From contig NC_023756.2 in the NCBI RefSeq assembly GCF_000499845.2, forward strand, positions 4,335,306 through 4,399,305: a DNA stretch of 64,000 nt. Direction: 5' to 3'. The first letter of the stretch is position 1. Each line of letters starts with the position of its first letter. The notes under the pieces are model-generated. The model had not been told where the DNA came from. It saw only the letters and a list, made by a program, of their open reading frames with translations, and did no database searches. The stretch comes from Phaseolus vulgaris. Its lineage: Eukaryota; Streptophyta; Magnoliopsida; Fabales; Fabaceae. The translations under genes and the position numbers were made by a program. Below, piece after piece: positions 50,706-62,850 of the stretch.

Positions 50706-51479
50706 GAATCTGTTAATAATATAAAAATTAAAATAAATTTTAGCAACTCCAAACAAAAAATAAAATTATTGTATAAAGATAACCAAATTTTTATTGATGT
50801 AGTAAAACAATTTGTCTAAATCATGTATGGAAAACATATTTTACATATTTTTAATTTCTATTTTTAACATTTAAATCTGAAAACACATATTTTTATGATT
50901 TTTGAGAATGAAAATTCTTAAACTGTTATAATACTTAAAAGAAAACTACATTTTATGCACCCCAACTATATATTTTAATCTTTTACCCAATATTTAGTTT
51001 CAAAGTGTTAGATTAATAATAATAATTTTATTTATTATTAACCTTAAAAATTGAATAAATTAAATCTTAAAACGAAGAAAGTATATTGTAGAATATAATA
51101 ATATTAATAATAATCAGTTATTACTTTTTTCGGAAGAGGTAATTAATTAAAATATTACAACTATATTAAATTTAATATATATAAATTTTCAAATTCATAA
51201 TCATTGATTTTGTAATCGATAAATCATCCCGAACTTATTTTCAAATGAATAATTATTACTTTGTCAATTTTTTAAGCGAAATTTAAGGTTTTATTGAAAA
51301 ACTAAAATCAAAGTAATTTTTTATGCAGTAAAATGACTGAGAATTCTAGTTGTATCCATCTAGTTGGGTTGATAGATACTTGCCATAACTGGAGTTCAAC
51401 GTTTCCTTTGGATCTGAATTGCTTGCGTGATTGTGATAGACAGTTCCTTTGGATTTGTTTTGTTATAGAATAAACTTTT

Positions 51480-52625
51480 TTTGTGGTAGAAATTGTAAAC
51501 ACTTCTAGAAAAGACAATTCAAATCCCTTTTACATATATAACCTTCAAAGACTTGTATCTGATCACTATCTTATAGTCTTGAAGTGTTTTGTAAAAGATT
51601 TGTGTCCTAAACCTTTTAAATTTATGGATATATGGCAAATTGACCCTAGGTTCAAAGTCATGATTAAGAGGAAATGGAGTGAATATATAGGATCTGAAGA
51701 AAGTCTTGTAGCTAAAAGAAAAGTTTCAGAAACTGAAACAAGATATAAAGAAATGGAACATCGAGGTCCTTGGTTTCACTACTACTAAGAAGAAGCAATT
51801 AATAAGAGAGATTGCGGAGCTTGATAGTATGGATGTAACAACCACGATAGATTGATGTTGTTGAGTGAGTTTAGACTGCTTTATGAAAGGGAAAACTCAA
51901 TAGTGAAATAGAAAGTCAGATCTAAATGATTTGAACTAGGGGATACTAATTCTATGTACTTCCATTTTAAAATTAGGTGGATGAATATAAGGAATGAGAT
52001 AAAAGGTTTGCAGGTGTTAGGGATTGATGTGAGGTATTTTGGAACCTTAAGGCATTATCCTTGTCAATGACTACTGCTTGGAGAGTCTTGGTTGATAGGT
52101 TACCAACACGCGTGAACTTGGTGAAAAGAGGGATTGTTATGGAAAAGAGTACGTGTGTCTTGTGCGGGGAAGAAGAGAAATATGGGAGTTATGTTTTCTT
52201 TAAATGCAAGGTAGCTTGGAAGGTATGGAGTTTGTGTAGTAAGTGGGTTGGGGAGGCATTTGTATACCATTGGGATGCTTGTTCCCATTTCAATTAGTTT
52301 AACTTGGGTTGGTCTTGTCAAAAGATTAACAATTATTGGAGGTGTATGTGGATTGTTGTGAATGGGGAAATTTTGGAAACAGAGGAACCTCATCATCTTA
52401 AAGAACAGAAGAGGATTGTTAGAATATTTTCACCTTGGCCCAACTCAATGTGTGGTCTTGGCTCACGAGTAGAGTAAACAATGTTGCTGATAAAAAAAAA
52501 AGAGAAACAATGTCTCGTTTACTTATGCCCAATGGTGTTTGGACCCTTTGGTCTGTTTGAAGTCAATTAAAAAGTAACGGTGGTGTTGGGGGGACCTATG
52601 TGGGTGTAAGTGCTTGAGGGGGTAA
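51480..52625 (+). mobile_element. LINE (L1-type) with reverse transcriptase deleted
   Basis: Plus-strand pieces appear in ORF2 order: end of the endonuclease with VSDHYLIVL and KPFKFMDIWQIDPRFKVMIK (51540-51680), a broken linker (51790-52015; frames with LGDTNSMYFHFKI-like and NIRNEIKGLQV), and then directly the C-terminal zf-RVT region (52061-52297; TTAWRVLVDRLPTRVNLVKR, CVLCGEEE, VFFKCKVAWKVWSLC). The whole reverse transcriptase is missing between about 52020 and 52030. The 3' end runs into an opposite LINE tail at about 52634. Confidence 0.8.
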
Positions 52626-52633
52626 TTATACCT

Positions 52634-53060
52634 TGTTTTTTCAACAAAGAATTAAATAAATAAAAGGAACACTTTAGGGAGTGTTCCAACCCTTATACAA
52701 AAACCATAAAAAAAGACCTACTTTTTATTCCTATATCCCAAGAGATAGTTCTACCACCTGGATTTAAAGATTCCAAAAAAACAAACATAATTACCTCCAC
52801 ATTAACACAATCTTTATAACAATTGTAGAAGGAAACATCAAGCCATACCAATATACATAAAACTGGAAAACCTCCTGCCTTAAATTGGAATATGCAAATA
52901 ATCCCATAAAATTAGCGTCATTATTGACCAGCCAATGGAAACCACTATAACCATGTCCACCTTTGCTTAATTACAAACATCCTGTCAAAGTATAGATTTC
53001 CATCATTTTCAACATGCCTTCTGGCACCATGAACCAGCATTCATTGGCCCCCTTTAAAAA
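52634..53060 (-). mobile_element. 3' end of another LINE, opposite orientation
   Basis: Read on the minus strand it ends in aaagtgttcc, a short T/A-rich stretch and a run of A at 52634-52640. The part tgttccaacccttatacaaa matches the 3' end of the LINE at 60555 (gtggtccaacccttatacaa). Its tail meets the tail of the plus-strand LINE. Confidence 0.5.
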
Positions 53061-53099
53061 CTAATTTTATAATTTTGGTACACTAAAAATATTTTTTTT

Positions 53100-53240
53100 A
53101 TAGTCTATTAAGAAGTGGACTTTAAGCCTAACTCAACCCCATGAAACCGGCTCATAGGGTGAGGTTTGCACCCACTTATATACTATGAAAGACTCTAATC
53201 TCTAGTCGATGTGAGATCTCCAATACACTCCTGACGCCGA
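53100..53240 (-). repeat. TRIM-like LTR fragment, inverted
   Basis: Reverse complement of the family at 12379: tggagatctcacatcgacta, then gagccggtttcatggggttg and agttaggcttaaagtccact. Confidence 0.6.
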
Positions 53241-53644
53241 GAGTAACAACTCATGCGTGGAACAACATATTACGGGTGGTCCGATAAGCGCATGCGTTTT
53301 TCCTGCTAATTGGATTTACATATTAATTTTCTTTACCATATTATGGTTGTTAATCATCTGACTAGATTTTATACATGGAGATCAAATACAAATCTCTTTA
53401 ATATAAGAAAGCCACCATATTATGCTTACATTGGGAGATTTTGAGCTCCTAATATTATAAACTAAAGACTGATTCAATGATGCTATATATGTTCACATAA
53501 TTACTGTATCATTGTTTCTGCTATTGCTGTCTACACAGTCCTGATCAAGACGGTCTTATGCAACCATAGTTGTACATGTTTTGAATGTAATATATGTTTT
53601 TACATAAAGTTTTTGTTCGGGAAGTAGTATATGTTTCAAAATAA

Positions 53645-53740
53645 TGTGTTAAAGATCCCACATCGATTAGAAATTAGAACCTTTCATAGTATATAAGTGG
53701 GTGCAAATCTTGAGTTAGGCTTAAAGTCCCATTTGTAATC
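53645..53740 (+). repeat. TRIM-like LTR fragment
   Basis: Same family: gttaaagatcccacatcgat, catagtatataagtgggtgc, gagttaggcttaaagtccca. It lies about 400 bp from the inverted copy. Confidence 0.6.
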
Positions 53741-54262
53741 TTTGTAATAGAATGTAAGGAAGTTGGCTCATTATGTGCTTATATTTGTTTATACGAGTTT
53801 GGAGCATCTCAAATGATTCATTTCATTCAACTAATTTTCTTCTCATTTGTTTTTTTTTGCTGTTCAGAAAATATATCATGCTTAATCACTGTCTCATATA
53901 ATTGAGTTATCTGGTTTGAATTAATAAAGTGGTACCTGAGTTGTTATAAATTTTCTCAATTATTTCTGAGACTGCTGCATTCTGGTTATTCAGACGTGAG
54001 AGTGATTACTCGTGAGGTATGACCAAGGGCTTATGTTATGAATCTCTGGACCATTTATTGAACCATAATTGTACTCTTTTCAGTGACTCAGTTTTCCCAG
54101 AACCCTCTTAAGATGGCCCTCACTACTTGTTACTTTAGAGTCCCTTAACATCCAAACCCTACTCATTTCAATTTCCTTAAGATTTTAGAGTCCCTCTCTT
54201 TCTGTCTCTATATAACCTTCTCTGCTCTGGTATATGCATGGTAGTAGCAGGAGTGCTCCTAG

Positions 54263-54469
54263 ATGAAAAACAACACTGGAGTGTGGATTCCCTCAGGAAC
54301 ATCTTCAACAGTTAAAAGAATAATATTTTACTTCCTTTCAGAGAGAGGAGAAGGAGAATTTGTTTTCTCTTTGTGTTTCACTTTGTCTTTTTCCTCTCCT
54401 TATATTCTTCTCCCTTTTCCTCCAAAACTTCTTAACCCTAATCTTTTCATCTTTTATTTGTTAATTTGA
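54263..54469 (+). CDS. doubtful 68-codon ORF after a TATA-like box
   Basis: ATG about 45 bases after ctctatataacc; starts MKNNTGVWIPSGTSSTVKR and becomes Phe/Ser/Leu-rich from the T/C-rich DNA. The first 20 residues look more protein-like than the rest. It may be a first exon, a leader of a transcript, or nothing. Confidence 0.15.
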   Translation: MKNNTGVWIPSGTSSTVKRIIFYFLSERGEGEFVFSLCFTLSFSSPYILLPFPPKLLNPNLFIFYLLI

Positions 54470-54585
54470 TAATAGTGTGTACTGTAGAAATGGATTGCCC
54501 TTTTTTTTACTCACCATCATTGCACTTAACATGTACACACTTTTATTTATATATATATTGCTCATTTTATTTTATTTTATTTTGG

Positions 54586-54588
<3 letters not shown>

Positions 54589-54633
<45 letters not shown>
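54589..54633. repeat. (AT)n microsatellite
   Basis: About 22 AT units. Confidence 0.92.
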
Positions 54634-54638
<5 letters not shown>

Positions 54639-57600
54639 GAAATTATTACACCATGTTTCAAAATGGGTGAAAAATTGATAAAAAATTTATTTAAACCTCG
54701 TTCATTTTACTTTTTGTCTTTTTTATATTTTAAAATAATAAAGCACATATATTTATGTACAGTCAAGGACCAAACGATTTCCGAAATGTGTTTATATTCG
54801 GTATTGAGTAATATGGGTTTAAGTATATTAGTTGTAGGGTATAACGAAAATTAGGTTATGTAAATGTTAATTGTGATGCACAATAAAGTGAAAGATTCCA
54901 TCAGATATCATAAATAAATATAACAATCAAGATAAATATAAATATATGTTATTATTATAATATTTATTATATTTAAATATTCAACTCACTTAAATGTCGA
55001 ATAAAGTTTTTACAGACCGAACTACAGAAGAAAGAAGAACGATAGCGATTAAAGGAGACAATCAATCGAAGGAGAAAATTCATTTATTCAATTGGTAAAT
55101 ACCACTTTCTCAGCATTGTGTACAGATAGGTGCTAATATTTTGTTAATTATTATAATATTTATCTTATAAAATATATATAATTTAATTATTTATATTAAA
55201 TTATATATACCGATACTTCTATTTATTCAATAATTATGAATCCAATTTTTAAAATATTACTAAGTAGTGATTTATGACTTTGTTTGTTAGTGCATCCAAA
55301 CTCTATCCCAACATGTAAGAGAGCTCAAATATGTGTTAGGGTTTTTGTTTTTTCATGTCACGTGTATGTGACGTAGAATTGAAGCAATATATATATTATT
55401 GTAATCTTTCTTTCAAATTTATATATGTATCATAATTAAAAGAAGGGTATTTTTTTTCTCGAATGAATAAACCTAGAAAATTAAATCTTGAGCGAAATTA
55501 ATCCCCACTGTTGCGAAAAATTAACAAAATTACTGAAATAAAGTTATTCTAGTTTTATTTTCCTTTTGATATTGAACACCACAAATTGTTGAAATTAACA
55601 AACTATATATCAAGGTTCTAGTTTGATATATATTTGGAGTAATATTCTAGTTAGAGAAATATTAAAAACACGTTTTCTAACACATTCTTTAGAATTTTCT
55701 TACTGGTTGAAATTGATCATATTATTATAAATCCAAAACTTCTTGGTATAACTCCTTAAATTCTCTATTATTCTCTTGCTCAAACCAACCATTAACTTTC
55801 ATTAATTTTTTTTTTTATATCAGTTCTCACATTCTGCATATGTTTCAGGGTTATTCGTCCATGTTTTAAAACGAAGGAAGGAAAACTTAGAGAAAAAGTT
55901 TTCTTCATTGGGCAATTCTAGGGTTTGGAAATTGGTATATATCTATCTATCTACCTTCAGTTCCTTGCATTGGTGAAGACTAAATCATTTCCAACTCGTC
56001 TTTGACAAATGAAGAAGAGAAAGAAAACTCTTGTACGTTTCTTTATCATAGATTTTCGTTTAAAGAGAAAGCATGCGATTAAATAATCCACTTGTAGAAA
56101 GTTTTAATTCTCATTTTTGTGTAGAATTTTTGTCATCACCAACTTTTGAAACTTCGAAACCATTATAATATAATATCTAAATCCAAATTTTCTTTATTAT
56201 TCTTTTGAAAGCAATTATCTATTGATATAAAGGAGAAAAAAAAGAGTGTATTAAATAGTATTGTGTGGTCCTAAAAGAGTGTCGTAAAAGATAACATATA
56301 TGTTGGTCCCTCACCTATACCTAGCTTTACGTTGTCCGAAGTAGTTATCATACACAAAGACATGACAATTCTCTTGGACTAGACACCACAACTTTTGAAT
56401 CTTACAACCTAAAAATCACTTATCCAAAGTGGTTTCTCTCCATGTGAACCCTTCCCCAAACACTTTGTCTTCTACATCCATTTTTATCCTTTTTTTTCAG
56501 CAAGGGTTTCTAAAATGTAGAAGTGTATTTTACCTAAAATAGTATTAATCAAATTTCATGTACTAACACAGATGTTATATTTGCTTTTGTGGATACAAAT
56601 TATCATGTAATAATTTCAGTGCTATATATATATATATGTATATATATTTATTATTGATTCATGTTATTGTTACTATATGTATATTTATGACATTGTTAGA
56701 AGTATTAACTATTTTGTCTTGCTTCTATGGCCCCTCCATGTGAAGGGTTTCAGTAACCAAATCTTTTGTAGTTGTCGATAAAGTGTGACTAGCCGCTTTT
56801 TGAAGCGTGTAGAGAATGGTCCATTGGGGTTATTAATTGTGTTCCTTTGTCACAAATTTATCATACTGATCAATACAATTTTTCTTAGAGTTTTTATGCT
56901 TTAGCAATCATCATATAAAGCTTGCTCCAACTCTACATAAGACTGAAAAAGACATTAAAATAATTAACCCTTTTTTTAGTTATTTTTTTTTATTGATAAT
57001 GAATTAATTGAATTAAAATAATTATTTAAAAGATGACAATACTTAAACAACAGATCTAATAATACAAAAACATGACAATAACAAAAAATTATTTACTCAT
57101 CACTTGAGAAATGTTAGACAAACTCTCTCTAAAACTTTTTTCCAACATTCTTTGAGTTGACATTGATTAAAAACTACTACATTTGACTCATTAATGACTG
57201 GGTTTTCTTATTTTAGTCGATTCAGCTAATTTTAACAATTAGAATAAATAGTTTTTTTTTTATTGAAAAAATGTGTATATAAATTGGGATATTTAAATTA
57301 GAGTATTGAAGGATACTCTAATTCATATAAAAAATATTTGAAAGTATAAGGAAAGTTTTTCTATCATTTCCTTTTAACAATTTCATTATTACTAATTTTA
57401 GTTTAAAATTTTGATTGATCATTTTCTATATAATTTTCTCCTGATGTCTTTTTTATCCATTAAACTCAAACTGGAATAAGAAATTTTGGTATTCAAAATC
57501 TAATAAAACTGTTTTCTTTTCCTAATTTTGGCAGCTGATGAATGAGAATAAAAGACCAAAAAAGTATATTAACCCTAAAGTCCTTCCTAACTAGCATGAT

Positions 57601-57677
57601 GAATGAAAATGATTACTTGGAGCAGAAAATGATAAGAAGAAGAGTACTAAATTTGTTTGACCAATAGGGTAATATCT

Positions 57678-57683
57678 CACGTG
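57678..57683. promoter_or_regulatory. G-box in the TCP promoter
   Basis: CACGTG followed by gccacc, about 200 bases before the likely transcription start. G-boxes bind bHLH and bZIP factors; function here is inferred. A TATA-like ttatataca lies near 57850. Confidence 0.4.
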
Positions 57684-57900
57684 GCCACCTATGTGCCACT
57701 GCTTTATCTTTCAGTGCGGCGTGGTCGGTGCCATTCCGGCATCTTCCTTTTCCAAGCTGCAGACTCAACCTCACCAATTTATTCTATGCAATCAAAGCAA
57801 ACCCCAAACTTTGAAAAACCCTTCATAAATACTTCCAGATTGCCATCAAAGTTATATACATAAGCTGCACCCTTCTTCCTTTCCTCCTAACACACTTTGC

Positions 57901-58700
57901 ATGACATCAATCACTGGTAGGTTTTCCTGCGTGTTTTTCCTAATACTTCTTATCTTATCATCTACTTCTAGGGTTTATCCATAAGCCTCTTCAATTATGC
58001 ACGTTTTCGTTGTGAAACTTGTTTCTGATCTTGTGTGTTTGCCTTGAACACTCACATGGTAGTCGTTGCACCCCACTAATTGCTTTGACTTTCGTTTACT
58101 TCAACAATATTTTGCCACGAACATTTCACATAATTTGGTTCAAGAGCTATTGCATATTCTTATGTGTTTTTATTTAATTATTATCCTCTCCAATCCCCCC
58201 GAAATCTTTACATTAGAGTATGGTTTAGTTCATATGTAATTGTGGCTAACTGTTGCTGTTGGCCAGTTAGAAATCTCTTTGCTGTCATGTGTTCTGCTCA
58301 TATCCACATGAGGAACACTGACCTAGTTTGTTATATTTATGGAGTTTCAGTTCTTGGAATTATAAATTAGAATAAGCTTTGATATTCTTAGATAACTTAA
58401 TTAGGAATTAATCACTTTTTTTTCTTCTTCTTCATGAAGTAAACAACATAGTAAACAATATAGCAGATTGAATCGTAGTATCTCTTGGATTTTGATTATC
58501 ACAACTATTCAACTACTATCAAAGAATTTATGTACTCTAAACAACTTGATTTTGAACTTTTTTTTTTTAGTTGTTGTATTGTTATGTAATGTTTTGGATT
58601 TTCTATTGAATTTTTATATTTATGTCATTTTAGGTTGAATAACATGTATATATGTGTTCTTATTTGTCTCAATCTTTGTTCTGCATCAGATACGGGCTAG
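57901..58700 (+). other. 5' leader of the TCP gene: intron and 8-codon upstream ORF
   Basis: A donor (CACTG|gtaggt) at 57917 and an acceptor (tctgcatcag) ending at 58689 define a 773-nt intron in the 5'UTR. In the spliced leader an ATG at 57901 opens a frame of 8 codons that ends at TAG 58698-58700, after the exon junction. It could dampen translation of the main ORF. Without splicing the leader is different. Confidence 0.5.
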
Positions 58701-58797
58701 GACAGCATATCTACAGTTCAAAATTAGGAGGTTGATTGTTGAAGGTGGAAGAGAAGATAGAGGAAGGAAAAGCAATTGCAACAATGAAGGGAATACA

Positions 58798-59850
58798 ATG
58801 ATCAATAGTAGAAAAGAAGCAGACTTTCCACTAAAACAGGAAGGTCTTTCTTCAAGTGATCATGAAAAGGCAAAGGCTTCATCATCCTCCCAATGGCTGA
58901 AACTGAAGGATCCAAGGATTGTTCGTGTGTCTCGAGCCTTTGGAGGAAAAGACAGGCACAGCAAGGTGTGCACAGTGAGAGGACTAAGAGATAGGAGGGT
59001 GAGGCTTTCAGTCCCAACAGCAATTCATCTCTATGACCTCCAAGATAGGCTTGGACTCAGTCAACCTAGCAAGGTTGTTGATTGGTTGCTCAATGCAGCC
59101 AAGCATGAAATTGATGAACTGCCACCACTTCCAATTCCTCCAGGTAACTTCACCCTTGGTTATCATCCATCTCTTGTTGCTTGCAATGAAGTTAACACCT
59201 CTCCTGAAGGTTCAGGCCAAAACAGCAACACTTTATGGAAACCAAAGTCAGGAGAAATTGTCAGTGATAAACCAAATTGGATAAACAGAAGTGAAGATGA
59301 GAACAATGCTACCAAAACTAATAATAATAATAGTAATGATTGTGATAATAAACACTGTCATGGTGCACATGTTTTTCAAAATAATCTCTTACCAAGACCA
59401 AACCATCCTTCTTTTCTGGGCTTGATGAACACCATGCCATCACTTGGTTACCAATGGGAGCCTAATTCAGGTGATGTTCCTCAATTGGGAAACCATGGAT
59501 TTTTCAATCAAACGGATATACACAGCATTAATGTAGTTCCAATCTCATCAACTTTGGTATCAACTGGGAGTACTAGTCCTCAAATTTTGGTGTGTCCTTC
59601 TGGAGCAACACAGCCATATTTCTCTTCCCATGTTGCAGCAATGGAGATGAATGCAAGACAAATCAACCACTATCAGATGCTGACTTCAGGTTCTCAAAAT
59701 CTCTTGGCAAATTCTCTCACTCCATCACAGCAACTCATGAGTAGCCAATCTGGGAAAGTGCCATTCAGCTTGGTTAGGCCTAAACTTTTTCATTCTCCTA
59801 ACAGCACTGAAAGCCATCCCTCTAAAGACCAGGATTTTCCTTCCAAGTGA
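58798..59850 (+). CDS. TCP transcription factor, CIN type (TCP5/13/17-like)
   Basis: 350 aa from the ATG at 58798. The frame is open up to 58654, but a splice acceptor at 58689 lies inside that extension, so the earlier ATG is probably intronic. The TCP domain (about residues 49-108) begins [19 protein letters not shown], the class II type, followed by the helix-loop-helix with [17 protein letters not shown] and the end [18 protein letters not shown]. The flanking [12 protein letters not shown] and [10 protein letters not shown] fit the TCP5/13/17 branch, which acts in the nucleus to limit leaf and petal growth. I see no R-domain. The C-terminal half is Asn/Ser-rich and low in complexity (run of Asn around 160-180). 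miR319 regulation is not known for this branch; I saw no obvious site. Confidence 0.92.
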   Translation: MINSRKEADFPLKQEGLSSSDHEKAKASSSSQWLKLKDPRIVRVSRAFGGKDRHSKVCTVRGLRDRRVRLSVPTAIHLYDLQDRLGLSQPSKVVDWLLNAAKHEIDELPPLPIPPGNFTLGYHPSLVACNEVNTSPEGSGQNSNTLWKPKSGEIVSDKPNWINRSEDENNATKTNNNNSNDCDNKHCHGAHVFQNNLLPRPNHPSFLGLMNTMPSLGYQWEPNSGDVPQLGNHGFFNQTDIHSINVVPISSTLVSTGSTSPQILVCPSGATQPYFSSHVAAMEMNARQINHYQMLTSGSQNLLANSLTPSQQLMSSQSGKVPFSLVRPKLFHSPNSTESHPSKDQDFPSK

Positions 59851-60554
59851 TGTGCCACTAATGCAAAATAAAGTTACCAAAATGCTTCTCCTCACAAATT
59901 ATGCATGGATCTTGAGCACTGTGTGGGAAGTTCATCATGTTGAAAACACTATTCAACATTTTGGCTTTTGAATAAGTTAACATCCGTTTGTCAAGTTATG
60001 TTTTGGTTTTCAGTTGAATCTATATAAATGCCATTCAAATACAAAAAGAATGAGAGCTGTTCCTGAAGTGCTATTGTGATTGCTAAGCCAAAGAGAACAC
60101 ATGTTGATGAGATAAGTTCACTCTCTCTTCTATGTTGAAGGGTTGGGATATGAGTAATAATATGCTGAGATATTATCATTTTCATAGTGCTTTTGTGATT
60201 TCTTTCTGGTCTTGTGTGTCAGTATGAACAGGATGTCTCAGTGTCCTATGTTAGTTAATTACTTTCTTACTAAAGAAATTGTGTTTTTATTATTCTTTTG
60301 ATTCTCTGTGTATATATTCTATGAGATGGAACATGGCAAATGAAAGTATATAACTGATTTCTTCATAGTGTACTCTCACCAGCTCGAGAAAAATTATGCA
60401 AATAGATACTTATTTAGTTAGAAAGTGTAAAGACATCTTGAATATAAATTATAAGTGTTTTTTTAATAATTTTTGTTGAAAATAAAGAGTTTTTAAGCAG
60501 AGAAAATTTCAAAATCGCTTCTGACTTTATATTCAAACTGCCTCTAAATATAAC
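59851..60554. other. 3' flank of the TCP gene
   Basis: The first 300 bases are probably 3'UTR (atgcaaaataaag near 59860). The rest is AT-rich with no gene. Confidence 0.5.
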
Positions 60555-60744
60555 ATTTTTTTTTTATCAGCAAATAGCAATGAAATTAAATAAGACCACT
60601 TCAAGGGTGGTCCAACCCTTATACAACAAAACAGATTTTCTCAAAGAGCCTTTCCATCTACATATCAACCAAAAGACCTCCTACTCTCTATCCCATCTCA
60701 ATCAATAATAAAAGAAACCCAAGAAACAACCTTTTACATAAAAA

Positions 60745-62850
60745 CTAAACAGAATACATACATACCAAGGGTTCAAGACACCAATCAGAGAATGAGAAAT
60801 TAGCTGACGGTATCTTTGATGAGATCCATGACCAAACCTTAATCTGTGTTAGAGAGAAAATTTCAGTGTGATCAACCACTCCACCTTTAAATAAACAATT
60901 ATTCCTGTGCCTCCATATCTCACTAACCAACGCAATCCACAGGTTTCCCATAATAAGATTAACTGAAATAGGTGCATCCAGAATCTTAAAATGTTCAAAA
61001 TGAGACCCAGGATCCATACAATCCACTGATCTTATTCCTAACCAGTTATAACAGAGATTCCAAATTAGCCAAGCAACTCTGCATTCGCAAAACAAATGAT
61101 TTGTTGTCTCCTCTGACCTCCTACACAAGCAACACAAATTACTCTCGATCTCAATTCCTCTTCTCTCTATATTAACCCTACAAGCAACCTTGTTTTCAAT
61201 CACTCTCCAAGCTGTGACTTGAGCTGAGGGAAGCGCCTTAATTTTCCAGAAAAATTTATACCTTCTTAAGTCTTCCTCACTACCTTCTCCCCTTAAAAAC
61301 CCATAAGCGGACTTAACTGAAAACTCAGTTGAATCGCTATCCTTCCAAACCCAACTATCCACTGTTTCTGTCTCTAGTGTCTTATTAGAGATCAACTCTA
61401 AAAGTTGACTTTCTTGCTCCTCTTCCCAAGCGAACAGACCCCTTCTCCACCTTAAGTTCCACTTCCACGTCCCGTTTTCCCACAATCCACAATCACATAA
61501 AACTGCCTCCTTATTAACAGATAAAGAATATAGCCTTGGAAAAGTGCTCTTCAATTCTTCTGAGACAATCCAATTGTCTGACCAAAACATAATCTCTCTC
61601 CCGTTTCCGACCTCCAAATTCAAACGATCTTCAAACTTCCCTCCCCAATCCTCAGACCTCCAGACCTTCCTTAAATCTCTCCACCACAAAGAGACCTTAC
61701 TTTTATTATCTCGCTGCTCCTTCAAACCTCTCCATCCTCCATACTTAGATTCCAATACCTCCTTCCACAACCCTCCTGCTTCTGTTTTCAGGCGCCATAT
61801 CCATTTTCCCATCAGAGCCAAATTAAACTGTCTGACATTTATAATACCAAGCCCTCCTGCTTCCTTAGGTTTACAAACCTTATCCCATGCCGCCCAGGCA
61901 ATCTTCCTTCCATCTGACCCCCATCCCCACAAAAAATTCCTCTGCAGACTCACAATCTTCTTTAAAACAATAGACGGAATCTTAAAAAGAGAAAGATAAA
62001 ACAGTGGTATTGACGACAAGACTGACTTAATTAAACAAATCCTCCCCGCCATCGAGATAAATCTTCATTTCCACCTGCCTAACCTTTTCTTTACCCTGTT
62101 AACCACCTCATCCCAGAACTCACCCCTCTTATGACATCCCCCTACAGGCATCCCCAAATATTTAAAAGGAATGCTCATTACCTCACAATTTAGAATTTTC
62201 GCAAAGTGAAGAATCTCCGTCTGCTCCACCCCAATCCCACCAAGTCTACTCTTGGAAAAATTCACCTTAAGACCAGATGCCAATTCAAAACAGTTCAACA
62301 TAACCTTTAAATTAAAAACACTTTTGCTCTTTGCCTTACAAAAGAACAAAGTGTCATCAGCATACTGAAGCATATTTACTTTTACCGACTTATTTCCAAT
62401 CTCCAAGCTCTCAATCAAGTCCTTCTCTACTGCAGTTCTAGATACCCCAGCTAACCCTTCGGCCGCAATAAGAAACAAGAATGGAGCTAATGGATCACCT
62501 TGTCTCAGCCCTTTCTTCGGAATAAACTCCTTAGTAGGACTCCCGTTTACGAGAATTGACATCGACGCTGATTCCAAGCAAGCTTTAATCCAGGAAATCC
62601 ACTTTTCACAAAAACCAAGCTTTCCTAGCATATAGTATATAAAATCCCACCTCACAGAGTCATATGCTTTCTCATAATCCACCTTGAAAAACACACAACT
62701 TTTCTTCTTCCTTTTCAACTCTTCTAAGGTTTCATTGGCTACCAGAATACTATCCAATAACCCCCTTCCTTGAAGAAAGGCAGATTGCCTAACATCGATA
62801 ACTTTACTGATCACTTTTTTCAACCTGATAGCCAAAATCTTCGAACACAC
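60745..62850 (-). pseudogene. LINE reverse transcriptase and zf-RVT, one stop
   Basis: Frame from 62850 to 60745, broken only by TGA at 62065-62067. The RT part has QSAFLQGRGLLDSILVANE, FFKVDYEKAYDSVRWDFIYY, GLRQGDPLAPFLFLIAAEGL and the catalytic YADDTLFF. Beyond the stop come MAGRICLIKSVLSSIPLFYL, a thumb-like region, and the C-terminal zinc-finger domain with TAWRVIENKVACRVNIERRG, CCLCRRSEETTNHLFCECR. It copies its own RNA at a nicked target site when intact. Confidence 0.93.

Larger units (their letters stand above)
47531..51479. other. AT-rich intergenic
   Basis: No gene seen. A ~180-bp sequence near 48050-48260 is repeated near 48310-48540 (shared aagtaaagtgtatttaatatc-like and gacatgttagttaatgatg-like stretches). 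Two decayed MITEs lie at 49580-49975 and 50328-50705. Confidence 0.5.
53741..57660. other. AT-rich region upstream of the TCP gene
   Basis: No supported gene. A TATA-like box (ctctatataacc) at 54209-54220 is followed by an open frame from 54263, but I find no protein family for it. A microsatellite lies at 54589-54633. The rest is AT-rich. Confidence 0.5.

Noticed and set aside
58654..58797. N-terminal extension of the TCP frame
   Set aside because: A good splice acceptor lies inside it and TCP proteins of this branch start near the chosen ATG.
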